Shown in pieces: positions 17,756-25,322 of a stretch of DNA of 64,000 nucleotides. The stretch comes from Edwardsiella ictaluri ATCC 33202 (GTDB taxonomy: Bacteria > Pseudomonadota > Gammaproteobacteria > Enterobacterales > Enterobacteriaceae). Within the stretch, counting starts at the first letter, position 1. Each line of letters starts with the position of its first letter. The stretch lies in contig NZ_AFJI01000081.1 in assembly GCF_000264785.1 (NCBI RefSeq), positions 124,001-188,000 of the forward strand, read 5' to 3'. The notes below the pieces were generated by a model. That model had not been told where the DNA came from. It saw only the letters and a program-made list of their open reading frames with translations, and did no database searches. The position numbers were made by a program, and so were the translations under genes.

Positions 17756-17864
17756 CTTGCAGAGAGAGCCCGTGGGGGGAGTCGTTTTGCCGCTCCCTGA
17801 AGGTCTCTGCGTGCACCGCGCTGCGTCCAGGGCAAAACGCTTGATGTAAGGTTAATCCATCGCC

Positions 17865-18791
17865 ATGACGAATGCTCTTGAGCTATCTCAGCTTACCAAA
17901 ACCTATGCCGGCGGCGTTCAGGCGCTGCGCGGTATTGATTTAACCGTAGAGGCCGGTGATTTTTATGCGTTGCTGGGGCCAAACGGCGCTGGAAAATCCA
18001 CCACCATTGGCATTATCAGTTCGCTGGTAAATAAGAGCGGTGGGCAGGTGAACGTATTTGGTTATGATATTGACCGCGATCTGGTCAATGCCAAGCGCCA
18101 GCTGGGGTTGGTGCCGCAGGAGTTTAATTTTAACCCGTTTGAGACCGTATTACAGATTGTGGTGAATCAGGCCGGTTACTACGGCGTGAAACGCCACGAG
18201 GCGATGCAGCGCGCCGAGCGCTATCTGAGCCAGCTGGATCTGTGGAAAAAGCGCAATGAGCGTGCGCTGATGCTGTCGGGAGGAATGAAGCGTCGCCTGA
18301 TGATCGCCCGGGCCCTGATGCATCAGCCAAAGCTTTTGATCCTGGATGAACCGACGGCCGGGGTTGACATTGAGCTGCGCCGGGCGATGTGGGGATTTCT
18401 GAAAGAGCTGAACGCCCAGGGAACCACGATTATTTTGACAACCCACTATCTGGAAGAGGCGGAGATGTTGTGTCGTAATATCGGTATTATTCAGCATGGG
18501 CTACTGATCGAGAACACCCCGATGAAAGCGCTGCTGGCGCAGCTTAAGTCGGAGACCTTCATCCTCGATCTGGCGGCCAAAAGTCCGCTTCCCCGCTTGG
18601 AGGGATACCAGCACCGGCTGTGCGATACTACGACGTTGGAGGTGGAGGTGCTGCGTGAGCAGGGACTCAACGGGGTATTCAGCCAACTGAGCGCTCAGGG
18701 GGTTCAGGTGCTCAGCATGCGCAATAAGGCCAATCGGTTGGAAGAACTGTTTGTGTCATTGCTCAACGCTGAACAGGAGAAGCAGTCATGA
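17865..18791 (+). CDS. yadG: YadG, ABC exporter ATP-binding subunit
   Basis: The 308-residue ATPase has Walker A GPNGAGKST (about residues 39-47), signature LSGGMKRRL (about 138-146), Walker B LLILDEPTAGVD (about 157-168) and the switch histidine in TTHYLEEAE. This is the DRA/ABC-2 type of ATPase, pairing with YadH. The substrate is unknown in E. coli. The stop overlaps the yadH start by four bases (ATGA), indicating translational coupling and subunit pairing. Confidence 0.95.
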   Translation: MTNALELSQLTKTYAGGVQALRGIDLTVEAGDFYALLGPNGAGKSTTIGIISSLVNKSGGQVNVFGYDIDRDLVNAKRQLGLVPQEFNFNPFETVLQIVVNQAGYYGVKRHEAMQRAERYLSQLDLWKKRNERALMLSGGMKRRLMIARALMHQPKLLILDEPTAGVDIELRRAMWGFLKELNAQGTTIILTTHYLEEAEMLCRNIGIIQHGLLIENTPMKALLAQLKSETFILDLAAKSPLPRLEGYQHRLCDTTTLEVEVLREQGLNGVFSQLSAQGVQVLSMRNKANRLEELFVSLLNAEQEKQS

Positions 18792-19558
18792 GGCGTTTGT
18801 ACTGGGTGGCGCTTTGCAGCATCTGGAGCAAGGAGGTTCACCGTTTTGGCCGTATCTGGGTGCAGACGCTGGTACCGCCGGTGATCACTATGACTCTGTA
18901 TTTCATTATATTTGGGAACCTGATTGGTGCACGCATTGGTGAGATGCACGGATTCAGCTACATGCAGTTCATTGTGCCGGGGCTTATCATGATGTCGGTG
19001 ATCACCAACGCCTATGCCAACGTGGCCGCATCGTTTTTCAGCGCCAAGTTTCAGCGCAGTATTGAGGAGTTGCTGGTGGCGCCGGTGCCGACTCATGTGA
19101 TCATCGCCGGCTACGTTGGCGGTGGCGTGGCACGCGGGGTCTGCGTCGGCTTTCTGGTTACGCTGATCTCGCTGTTTTTTGTGCCGCTGGTGGTAAACAG
19201 CTGGCTGGTGGTGGTGATGACCCTGTTGTGTACGGCGGTGCTGTTCTCCCTTGGTGGGCTGATCAACGCGGTGTATGCACGTACCTTCGACGATATCAGC
19301 CTGGTGCCGACCTTTGTACTGACGCCGCTGACCTATCTCGGCGGGGTGTTTTACGCTCTGAGTCTACTGCCACCGTTCTGGCAGACGGTCTCCAAGCTCA
19401 ACCCCATCGTTTATATGATAAGCGGGTTCCGCTACGGTTTCCTGGGGATCCACGATGTGCCGCTGACGCAGACGTTTGCCGTTTTACTGGGATTCATTGT
19501 TGTACTGTATCTTATGGTCTGGTACCTAATTGATCGGGGGCGCGGCTTGCGCAGCTGA
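18788..19558 (+). CDS. yadH: YadH, ABC-2 type exporter membrane subunit
   Basis: The 256-residue polytopic protein has about six hydrophobic helices and the ABC-2 signature region (FSLGGLINAVYARTFDD and TFVLTPLTYLGGVFYALS). It is the permease half of the YadGH exporter, in the inner membrane. The ATG overlaps the yadG stop. The substrate is not known; the family includes drug and polysaccharide exporters. The gene order yadG-yadH-yadI is as in E. coli. Confidence 0.95.
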   Translation: MRRLYWVALCSIWSKEVHRFGRIWVQTLVPPVITMTLYFIIFGNLIGARIGEMHGFSYMQFIVPGLIMMSVITNAYANVAASFFSAKFQRSIEELLVAPVPTHVIIAGYVGGGVARGVCVGFLVTLISLFFVPLVVNSWLVVVMTLLCTAVLFSLGGLINAVYARTFDDISLVPTFVLTPLTYLGGVFYALSLLPPFWQTVSKLNPIVYMISGFRYGFLGIHDVPLTQTFAVLLGFIVVLYLMVWYLIDRGRGLRS

Positions 19559-19757
19559 TCGTGCGATATCATGCGGCACCTACCGTATATGCTGGGGGCG
19601 GTGCCGTAAAATTCATCATTTCTGCCTGACCTCACACTCCTGAGTCGCCGTTATCACCGATTGCTGCCTACGACGCCGTTTCCTGTTACACCATCATTAT
19701 CAAGAGTGTTTATGCCTGGCCGTTGTGTCGGCGGGCGGTGCTGAAAGGATGGACTGC

Positions 19758-20198
19758 ATGCTGGGTATCGTATTTGCCGGACACAGCGGTTTTAGCAGCG
19801 GAATGCTGAAGGCCTTAACCCATCTGCAGGGTGCCCGGCCGCCCCAGTGCGTGGTCGTAGAGTACAGCGACGGCGTGAGCGCCAATATGCTCAGTCGTAT
19901 GATGTGCGATGCGCTGCATCAGGTGGACAGCGGCAGTGGCGTGGTGATCGTTACGGATATTCTCGGCGCGCCGCCGTTCCGCGCCGCCGCGTTAATGTGC
20001 CATAAACATCCGCATTGTGAGGTGGTGGTCGGGGTGAGCCTGTCGGCGCTGGCGGCGCTGTGGTCACAGCGTACACAGAGCGATGCCGCCATGTTTCGCG
20101 AGGCCCTATTGGCGCAGACACAGCGTCACGCCACCAGCCTGTGGCATGAGCAGAGCCGCCAGGCTGCGCTGTTTACGCCCCCCACCTCTGGGGTGTAG
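19758..20198 (+). CDS. yadI: YadI, PTS EIIA component of the mannose/aga family
   Basis: The protein is 146 residues, the E. coli YadI length, with the YadI signature NMLSRMMCDALHQVDSGSG and TDILGAPPFRAA. The phosphorylatable histidine is at residue 9 in FAGHSGFSSG, a context closer to working EIIA domains (GHGxFASG) than to E. coli YadI, so it should accept phosphate from HPr. The start at 19758 has AGGA eight bases upstream; in-frame ATGs lie at 19749 and further upstream. In E. coli YadI is an orphan. Here it sits immediately upstream of the aga locus, whose own EIIA gene (agaF) is broken, so it could supply the missing subunit; that is inference. Confidence 0.88.
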   Translation: MLGIVFAGHSGFSSGMLKALTHLQGARPPQCVVVEYSDGVSANMLSRMMCDALHQVDSGSGVVIVTDILGAPPFRAAALMCHKHPHCEVVVGVSLSALAALWSQRTQSDAAMFREALLAQTQRHATSLWHEQSRQAALFTPPTSGV

Positions 20199-20329
20199 AC
20201 AGCGCGCGGTGGCTCGCTGGGGAAAAGATAATCATTGCGTTGTTACGCAGCGATTGTCTTTGCTTGCGTTGTGATAGACAACCTGCGCTAATATATAAAA
20301 ATGTGAAGTTGAACGGTCAAACAACACAA

Positions 20330-20363
20330 CTTTCATTGCCTCATTTCGGTCCTCTTTCCTTTC
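20330..20363. promoter_or_regulatory. Likely AgaR operator (repeated CTTTC boxes)
   Basis: CTTTC occurs at 20330-20334, 20354-20358 and 20359-20363, with TTTC at 20344-20347. Further copies lie at 20448-20452 and, inverted, at 20468-20472. E. coli AgaR recognises a TTTC-rich repeated sequence. The cluster lies 240-270 bases before agaR, consistent with autoregulation. Confidence 0.55.
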
Positions 20364-20392
20364 GATTTATGCGTAATCGTTCGCTTAACAAA

Positions 20393-20444
20393 GGCGCCAG
20401 GCAGGATAACTCTCAGGCTGGCGCCACGGCGTAGCCGTACGCCG
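20393..20444. repeat. Two adjacent perfect inverted repeats upstream of agaR
   Basis: GGCGCCAG (20393-20400) pairs with CTGGCGCC (20418-20425) across 17 bases. Immediately after, CGGCGTA (20427-20433) pairs with TACGCCG (20438-20444) across 4 bases. No T-run follows the second, so a terminator is not obvious. Confidence 0.7.
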
Positions 20445-20501
20445 AATCTTTCGGTTGGCAATTAACTGAAAGTATTCCTGTTGCTATCTAATGGAAAAAT
20501 A

Positions 20502-20547
20502 AGATGTAACTTCGATCACATCTGGTCTGTGATTCCTTTGCTGTAAT
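20502..20547 (+). promoter_or_regulatory. CRP site and -10 element of the agaR promoter
   Basis: AGATGTAACTTCGATCACATCT (20502-20523) matches TGTGA-N6-TCACA at nine of ten core positions. A -10-like TGTAAT at 20542-20547 implies a start near 20554, which puts the CRP centre at about -41.5, the class II activator position. This fits catabolite control of a sugar locus. Confidence 0.65.
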
Positions 20548-20603
20548 GTGATGGTCGCTGTACGAGAAGGTTTATCTCCGACCTTGACCGTCTGGGAGGC
20601 TGT

Positions 20604-21377
20604 ATGGGCATCGATACCTTAAGGCGCCGTGAACAGATCATCGACAGGCTATGCCTGGAGGGTAGCGTGCGGGTGGAGCAGCTGCGTCACCACTTTGGCG
20701 TCTCCAGCGTGACTATCCGTAATGATCTGCGCTATCTGGAGCAAAGAGGGTGTGCGCTGCGCTCCTACGGTGGTGCCATGCTGAACCAGCAGTTTGTCTT
20801 CGATCGGCCGCTGCAGGACAAAGGTCGCCTGAACCGCGACGTAAAGTCGCGTATTGCCGCGCGGGCGGCGGCGCTGGTGCAGGACGGCGATACGCTGATC
20901 ATCGATTCCGGCTCCACCACGGCCCAAATAGCCCCCTTTCTGAAGGTACGCCGCCATCTGGTGGTGGTGACCAATGCCTTGAATATCGCCTGTGAGCTGG
21001 CGGGGTATGAGCAGATTGATGTGCTGGTTCTGGGTGGCAACGTACGCCAAAACGCCTACTCCCTCTATGGACAGACTGCTGAGCAGCAGCTGCGCCAGTA
21101 TCATTTCGATCGGCTATTTCTGGGGGTCGATGGTTTTGATCTTATCTGCGGCATCACTACACCTCATGCGGGGGAGGCTCAGCTTAACCGGGTAATGTGC
21201 GACGTGGCCAGTGAGATCATCGCCGTTGTGGATGCCAGTAAATTTGGCCGGAAAAGCTTTTGTACCATTCGCGGTGCCGCACAGATCCACCGAGTGATCA
21301 CTGACAGTCGGATCCCGGAGGGGTATCACCGTGCGCTGTGCGATTTAGGGGTGGATGTGATCATCGCTGACGGATGA
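20604..21377 (+). CDS. agaR: AgaR, DeoR-family repressor of the aga locus
   Basis: The protein is 257 residues. The N-terminal DeoR helix-turn-helix (about 6-60) contains RREQIIDRLCLEGSVRVEQL and VSSVTIRNDLRYLEQRG. The C-terminal sugar-phosphate-sensing domain contains DGDTLIIDSGSTT, the glycine-rich VLGGNVR, and VDASKFGRKSF. It is expected to repress N-acetylgalactosamine/galactosamine uptake genes until an aga pathway intermediate accumulates. The ATG at 20604 has GGGAGG at the right distance. The frame is intact even though several of the genes it would control are broken. Confidence 0.9.
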   Translation: MGIDTLRRREQIIDRLCLEGSVRVEQLRHHFGVSSVTIRNDLRYLEQRGCALRSYGGAMLNQQFVFDRPLQDKGRLNRDVKSRIAARAAALVQDGDTLIIDSGSTTAQIAPFLKVRRHLVVVTNALNIACELAGYEQIDVLVLGGNVRQNAYSLYGQTAEQQLRQYHFDRLFLGVDGFDLICGITTPHAGEAQLNRVMCDVASEIIAVVDASKFGRKSFCTIRGAAQIHRVITDSRIPEGYHRALCDLGVDVIIADG

Positions 21378-21498
21378 CGGCGAACACCCCATCGTCTCTG
21401 TTTTCGTTATGCAGCGTAGCCGGGCGCCGGCTGTGCAGGGGAGACTTTACCCTGAGAAGGAGCTTCCTGCGGCCTGACTCAATCTGAGGATTAAACGC

Positions 21499-21906
21499 AT
21501 GAGTGATGAGGTACTTGGCTACTCCCCTGCGTGGATACAGGCACGCGGAGTCTGGCATACGGCCCGCGAAATAGCGCAACAGCCGGTACTCTGGCGGATG
21601 CTACAGCGCGAACTGAGAGAGGCGCAGTCGCGTTGGCATTCCTTCCTTCAGACCATACCGGCACCGCCTGCACTGCGTAGCGCTAAGCGGCGATGGCATG
21701 GCGCGCTGGCGTGTGATCTGGACGATCTGTGGCTGATGTTTCCATTTTTGCAGTACCTGCAGACGCTGGCGCTAGAGACCTCTCTGGCGCTGGGGATCAC
21801 GCCGGATAACCCCTACCCGAGCAGGGAGGTCAATCGGGTGGTGCAGGGCGTTGTCATTGATGAGTATCCCGTAACGCATTCAACGATAGCCACGATGGAG
21901 GTGTGA
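21499..21906 (+). pseudogene. agaS: AgaS with the SIS core deleted in frame
   Basis: Full-length AgaS (about 384 residues) is a galactosamine-6-phosphate deaminase/isomerase with two SIS domains. This frame encodes only 135 residues. The first 55 or so match the AgaS N-terminus (WHTAREIAQQPVLWRMLQRE) and the rest from about residue 70 matches its C-terminus (TPDNPYPSREVNRVVQGVVI). Roughly 250 codons, including both SIS domains and every catalytic residue, are missing, with the join near 21665-21710. The reading frame is kept, so a short protein may be made, but it cannot be an enzyme. It lies 121 bases after agaR and 3 bases before agaV. Confidence 0.85.
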
Positions 21907-21909
21907 TAT

Positions 21910-22392
21910 ATGTCAACCCCTAACATCCTGATGACCCGTATCGATAACCGGCTGGTGCATGGGCAGGTCGGGGTGACCTGGACCAATACGCTGGGCGCCA
22001 ATCTGGTGCTGGTTGCCAACGACGCCGCTGCCGCCGACCCCATCCAACAGAATCTGATGGATATGGTGGTGGCGGAGGGCGTGCAAACCCGCTATTTCAC
22101 TCTGCAAAAAACCATCGAGGTGATCCACCGTGCCGCGGATCGCCAGAAGATCTTCATCGTCTGCAAAACGCCGCAGGATGTGCTGACGCTGGTGCGCGGC
22201 GGGGTGCCCATTCACTTTGTCAACGTCGGCAACATGCACTTTTCACAGGGAAAGCGCCAGATCCACAAGACGGTGTCGGTGGATGATGAGGATATCGCAA
22301 CGTTCCATGCGCTGGCGCAGCTTGGCATTCCCTGCGAGATCCGCCGGGTGCCGGATGAGGCGGGGGAGTCGATTCACCCGCTGTTGGACTGA
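21910..22392 (+). CDS. agaV: PTS EIIB, N-acetylgalactosamine-specific (AgaV/AgaB type)
   Basis: The 160-residue EIIB domain of the mannose family carries the phosphorylated histidine in RIDNRLVHGQVGV (His18). It takes phosphate from EIIA and passes it to the sugar as it enters through EIIC/EIID. Blocks such as DRQKIFIVCKTPQDVLTLV and VNVGNMHFSQGKRQIHKTVS match both AgaV (N-acetylgalactosamine) and AgaB (galactosamine) of E. coli; the DPIQQNLM and RAADRQK portions favour AgaV. The start lies 3 bases after the agaS remnant, and agaW follows after 16 bases with an AGGAGG site. The frame is intact. Confidence 0.88.
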   Translation: MSTPNILMTRIDNRLVHGQVGVTWTNTLGANLVLVANDAAAADPIQQNLMDMVVAEGVQTRYFTLQKTIEVIHRAADRQKIFIVCKTPQDVLTLVRGGVPIHFVNVGNMHFSQGKRQIHKTVSVDDEDIATFHALAQLGIPCEIRRVPDEAGESIHPLLD

Positions 22393-22408
22393 ATGCAGGA
22401 GGTAAACC

Positions 22409-23197
22409 ATGTTAACCGATGCATTATTGATAGGGCTGCTGGCTGGTATCGCCGGCATCGACCTGTTCGACGGACTGACCCACCTGCACCGTCCGGTGGT
22501 GATCGGGCCGCTGGTCGGGCTGATCTTGGGCGATATACAGACCGGCCTGCTGGTCGGCGGGACGCTGGAGCTGGTGTGGATGGGAATGGTGCCTCTGGCC
22601 GGCGCTCAGCCACCCAACGTGGTGATCGGCGGTGTCATCGGTACCGCGTTCGCCATTTTGACCCACGCCGATCCCAAGGTTGCCATCGGGGTCGCGGTAC
22701 CCTTCTCCATCGCGGTGCAGGGCGGCATTACCCTGCTGTTTACCGCCTATTCGCCGATGATGCACCGCTGCGATGAGATGGTGAAGCGGCTGAACTGGCG
22801 TGGGGTGGAGTGGGTGAACTACGCCGGGCTGCTGATCCTGTTCTGCTTCTACTTTACCGTCGCATTTTTACCGGTCTATTTCGGGGCCGATGCCGCCAGC
22901 GCCATGGTGGAGAGGGCCCCGACCTGGCTGCTGGACGGGCTGGCCGTTGCGGGGGGAATGATGCCGGCCATCGGCTTCTCTCTGCTGATGAAGATTATGA
23001 TGAAGAAGACCTATGTGGCCTATTTTATTCTGGGCTTTATCTCCGTGACATTCCTGAATATGCCGATTATCGCGGTAGCGCTGGGCGCACTGGCGATCGC
23101 CCTGATCGATTTCTTTAACCGTACCCGCAATGAAGCCGCGCTGACACAGCGTCCTGCCGCGCGCCAGAACCAGGAGATGGAAGAAGATGGCATTTAA
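22409..23197 (+). CDS. agaW: PTS EIIC, N-acetylgalactosamine-specific (AgaW/AgaC type)
   Basis: The 262-residue membrane subunit of a mannose-family permease has several hydrophobic segments. Its blocks GLLVGGTLELVWMGMVPLAG and AQPPNVVIGGVIGTAFAI are typical of EIIC, which with EIID forms the sugar channel. The ATG at 22409 has a full AGGAGG site. It overlaps the agaE start by 11 bases, indicating coupling. Unlike E. coli K-12, where agaW is truncated, the gene here is full length. Confidence 0.88.
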   Translation: MLTDALLIGLLAGIAGIDLFDGLTHLHRPVVIGPLVGLILGDIQTGLLVGGTLELVWMGMVPLAGAQPPNVVIGGVIGTAFAILTHADPKVAIGVAVPFSIAVQGGITLLFTAYSPMMHRCDEMVKRLNWRGVEWVNYAGLLILFCFYFTVAFLPVYFGADAASAMVERAPTWLLDGLAVAGGMMPAIGFSLLMKIMMKKTYVAYFILGFISVTFLNMPIIAVALGALAIALIDFFNRTRNEAALTQRPAARQNQEMEEDGI

Positions 23198-24080
23198 CGA
23201 TAGCGATGACACGCTGGTGGCCAAGGCAGAAAAGCGGATGGCCCAGGCGCTGGCCACCAGCCAGGCCGAGAGCGACGAGTATGTGGATCAAACGCCGGGG
23301 CAGGCGATGAGCCGCCGCGATATCAATATTATGGCGCTGCGTTCCCTGCTGCTGCAGGCCTCCTTTAACTATGAGCGTATGCAGGCGGGCGGCTGGCTGT
23401 ATACCCTGATCCCCAGCCTGCGCAAGATCCACCGCAATCCACAGGATCTTGCCAACTCAATGAAAATGCACATGGAGTTTATCAATGTGCACCCCTTTGA
23501 CGTCACCTTTCTGTCCGGGCTGGTGCTGGCGATGGAGCGTGGCAAAGAGCGCGTCTCGACCATCCGCGCGGTGAAGGTGGCGCTGATGGGGCCTCTGGGC
23601 GGCATCGGTGACGCGCTGTTCTGGCTGACGCTGCTGCCTATCTGCGCCGGCATCGGCGCCTCGCTGGCGCTGGAGGGGAGTCTGTTCGGGCCGCTGGTGT
23701 TCCTGCTGCTGTTCAACGCGGTGCACTTTGCCCTGCGCTTTGGGCTGGCGCACTATGGCTACAGCGCGGGAACCAGCGCGCTGGCGCTATTGAAAACCCA
23801 TACCAAAAATATCTCTCACGCCGCCTCGATCGTGGGCATGACGGTGATAGGAGCGCTGGTGGCCTCTTATGTTCACCTCTCGACGCCGCTGGTGATGCAC
23901 GCCGGCAAGGCGACGGTGGCGCTGCAGAAGGAGGTGTTGGACAAGTTGATGCCCAACCTGCTGCCCCTGTGCTTCACCCTGCTGGTGTATTGGCTGATGA
24001 AGCGGGGCTATTCGCCGATCAAGCTGATCGGTGTGACGGTGGCCGTGGGCATCGTGGGCAAATTGGTTGGCTTTCTGTAA
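23187..24080 (+). CDS. agaE: PTS EIID, N-acetylgalactosamine-specific (AgaE/AgaD type)
   Basis: The 297-residue EIID subunit contains the family hallmarks LLLQASFNYERMQAGGWLY, FINVHPFDVTFLSGLVLAME, and MGPLGGIGDALFWLTLLPI, and ends in a hydrophobic tail. It has a longer polar N-terminus (about 40 residues before RRDINIMALRSL) than E. coli AgaE. It completes the EIIB-EIIC-EIID set. A decayed agaF begins about 20 bases after its stop. Confidence 0.88.
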   Translation: MAFNDSDDTLVAKAEKRMAQALATSQAESDEYVDQTPGQAMSRRDINIMALRSLLLQASFNYERMQAGGWLYTLIPSLRKIHRNPQDLANSMKMHMEFINVHPFDVTFLSGLVLAMERGKERVSTIRAVKVALMGPLGGIGDALFWLTLLPICAGIGASLALEGSLFGPLVFLLLFNAVHFALRFGLAHYGYSAGTSALALLKTHTKNISHAASIVGMTVIGALVASYVHLSTPLVMHAGKATVALQKEVLDKLMPNLLPLCFTLLVYWLMKRGYSPIKLIGVTVAVGIVGKLVGFL

Positions 24081-24100
24081 GGGACATCAGGCAGGGGATT

Positions 24101-24469
24101 GTGATTACCGGCGATGGCGGTTTTGCCAGCGGGCTACGACAGGGCGTTGAACAGGTGGTCGGCGTCCAGATGCCGTGTCAGGCGGTCGACGTTCCCGACG
24201 GCATGAGTACAGTCGGGCTGTCGCAGTCCTTGGCCGAAGCTTGTCAGCGCTGCGACAGCGGCGATGGTAGCAGTGCTACGGCTATGAGCTTCTGGCCGAA
24301 ACCAATAGCAGATGGTGGCAGAAAAATGGTGCTGGAGCGTGAGGGGTTTGATGCAGCGGCGTTTCGCGGGCAGGCACAGTGCTGCGGACGGCGTGGCTTG
24401 ACCAGCCTATGGCATGAGGGACGGTGCGGCGTACAGCACGGCGCCGCGGCCGGTAACGATGGTATTTGA
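24101..24469 (+). pseudogene. agaF: Broken agaF (PTS EIIA)
   Basis: The start (GIVITGDGGFASGLRQGVEQ) matches the AgaF N-terminus, but the phosphorylated histidine of TGHGGFASG is Asp here. After SLAEACQRCDSGDG the central portion, which should contain the TDLLGGTPFRVAS block, is missing, and the following bases read as EIIA sequence only in another frame. The C-terminal EREGFDAAAFRGQAQ and GRRGLTSLWHE match AgaF again. So there is a central deletion with a local frame change plus loss of the active site: no functional EIIA. Confidence 0.85.
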
Positions 24470-24483
24470 GGTGGAGGAGAGAG

Positions 24484-25196
24484 GATGTACCTGATACCCC
24501 ATCGGGTGATGTCGTATCGGCCCAGTGGAGAGGATATGCGGTGCCGCCGTTCAATATCCACAACCTGCGGAGACGGTACTGGCGGTGATGGAGACCGCCG
24601 CCGAGCTGGCATCGCCTGTGATTTTGTCGGCGGTGCCGGAACTTTCGGCTACGCTGGCACCGATAACCTGGTGACGCTGTGTTGTCAGGCGGCGGCGCGC
24701 CACGATCTGTCGCTGGCGCTGCATTTGGATCATCACGCGTCGCCGACCGATATTGCGGCAAAGGTACGCGCGGGCGTTCGTTCGGTGATGAGCGGCATCT
24801 CTCATTCTTCCCTTTGAACAGAATATCGCGACGGTGACCGGGGTCGTATGCTTTTTCCGCCACTATGGAGTTAGCATTGAGGCTGCACTGGGGCGTTTGG
24901 TGGGAGAGGAGGAGACGCTGAATGATCCCGCCGTCGTACAGTCTGTCGAGCGAACCGGGATAGATCCCCTGGCTGTAGCCATCGGCTCGGCGCATGGTTT
25001 GTATCTCGGGACGCCACATCTGGATTTTGCGCAGGCGTCGGTGGCGATCCCACGGGTATAGCACGACACCTCCGGGCTGCCTGCGGCGCTGAGATGTTAT
25101 TCCGCCGAAAATCAGGATGATAACGATCCGCGTCAATATATGCATGTGGGGAAACAGGCTATGCGTGAGGGGGGCCGATAAGATCCGCCACTGCGC
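24484..25196 (+). pseudogene. kbaY: Broken tagatose-1,6-bisphosphate aldolase gene (kbaY/agaY)
   Basis: Pieces of the class II aldolase appear in order but in three frames: RGYAVPPFNIHN (24529-24564); ETVLAVMETAAELASPVIL (from 24570, shifted); GTFGYAGTDNL with LALHLDHHASPTDIAAKV (shifted again, ending in a stop at 24817); LPFEQNIATVTGVV and VSIEAALGRLVGEEE through DPLAVAIGSAHGLYLGTP (to a stop near 25061); and finally NDPRQYMHVGKQAMREG near 25120-25170. At least three frameshifts and two deletions are needed to explain this. It would have cleaved tagatose-1,6-bisphosphate at the end of the pathway. Confidence 0.85.
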
Positions 25197-25246
25197 CAGC
25201 GCAGGGGAGTGGTAGCAGCATACTGATTTGAAAAGATGTTACCTCT

Positions 25247-25276
25247 TTGGTCGCTCATCGCCGCGCGTGCTATGCT
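25247..25276 (+). promoter_or_regulatory. Candidate yadE promoter
   Basis: TTGGTC (25247-25252) and TATGCT (25271-25276) with an 18-base spacer. A start near 25283 favours a yadE start codon at 25302 or 25323 rather than the upstream ATG at 25236. Confidence 0.4.
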
Positions 25277-25322
25277 GAAGATATCACCCATTGGGCAACG
25301 GATGCTCCGCACTGATTTTTTC

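Larger units (their letters stand above)
20199..20603. other. Regulatory region upstream of agaR
   Basis: About 400 bases contain no gene. It holds repeated CTTTC boxes, two perfect hairpins and a near-consensus CRP site, all listed separately, which together look like the control region of the aga locus. Confidence 0.7.
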
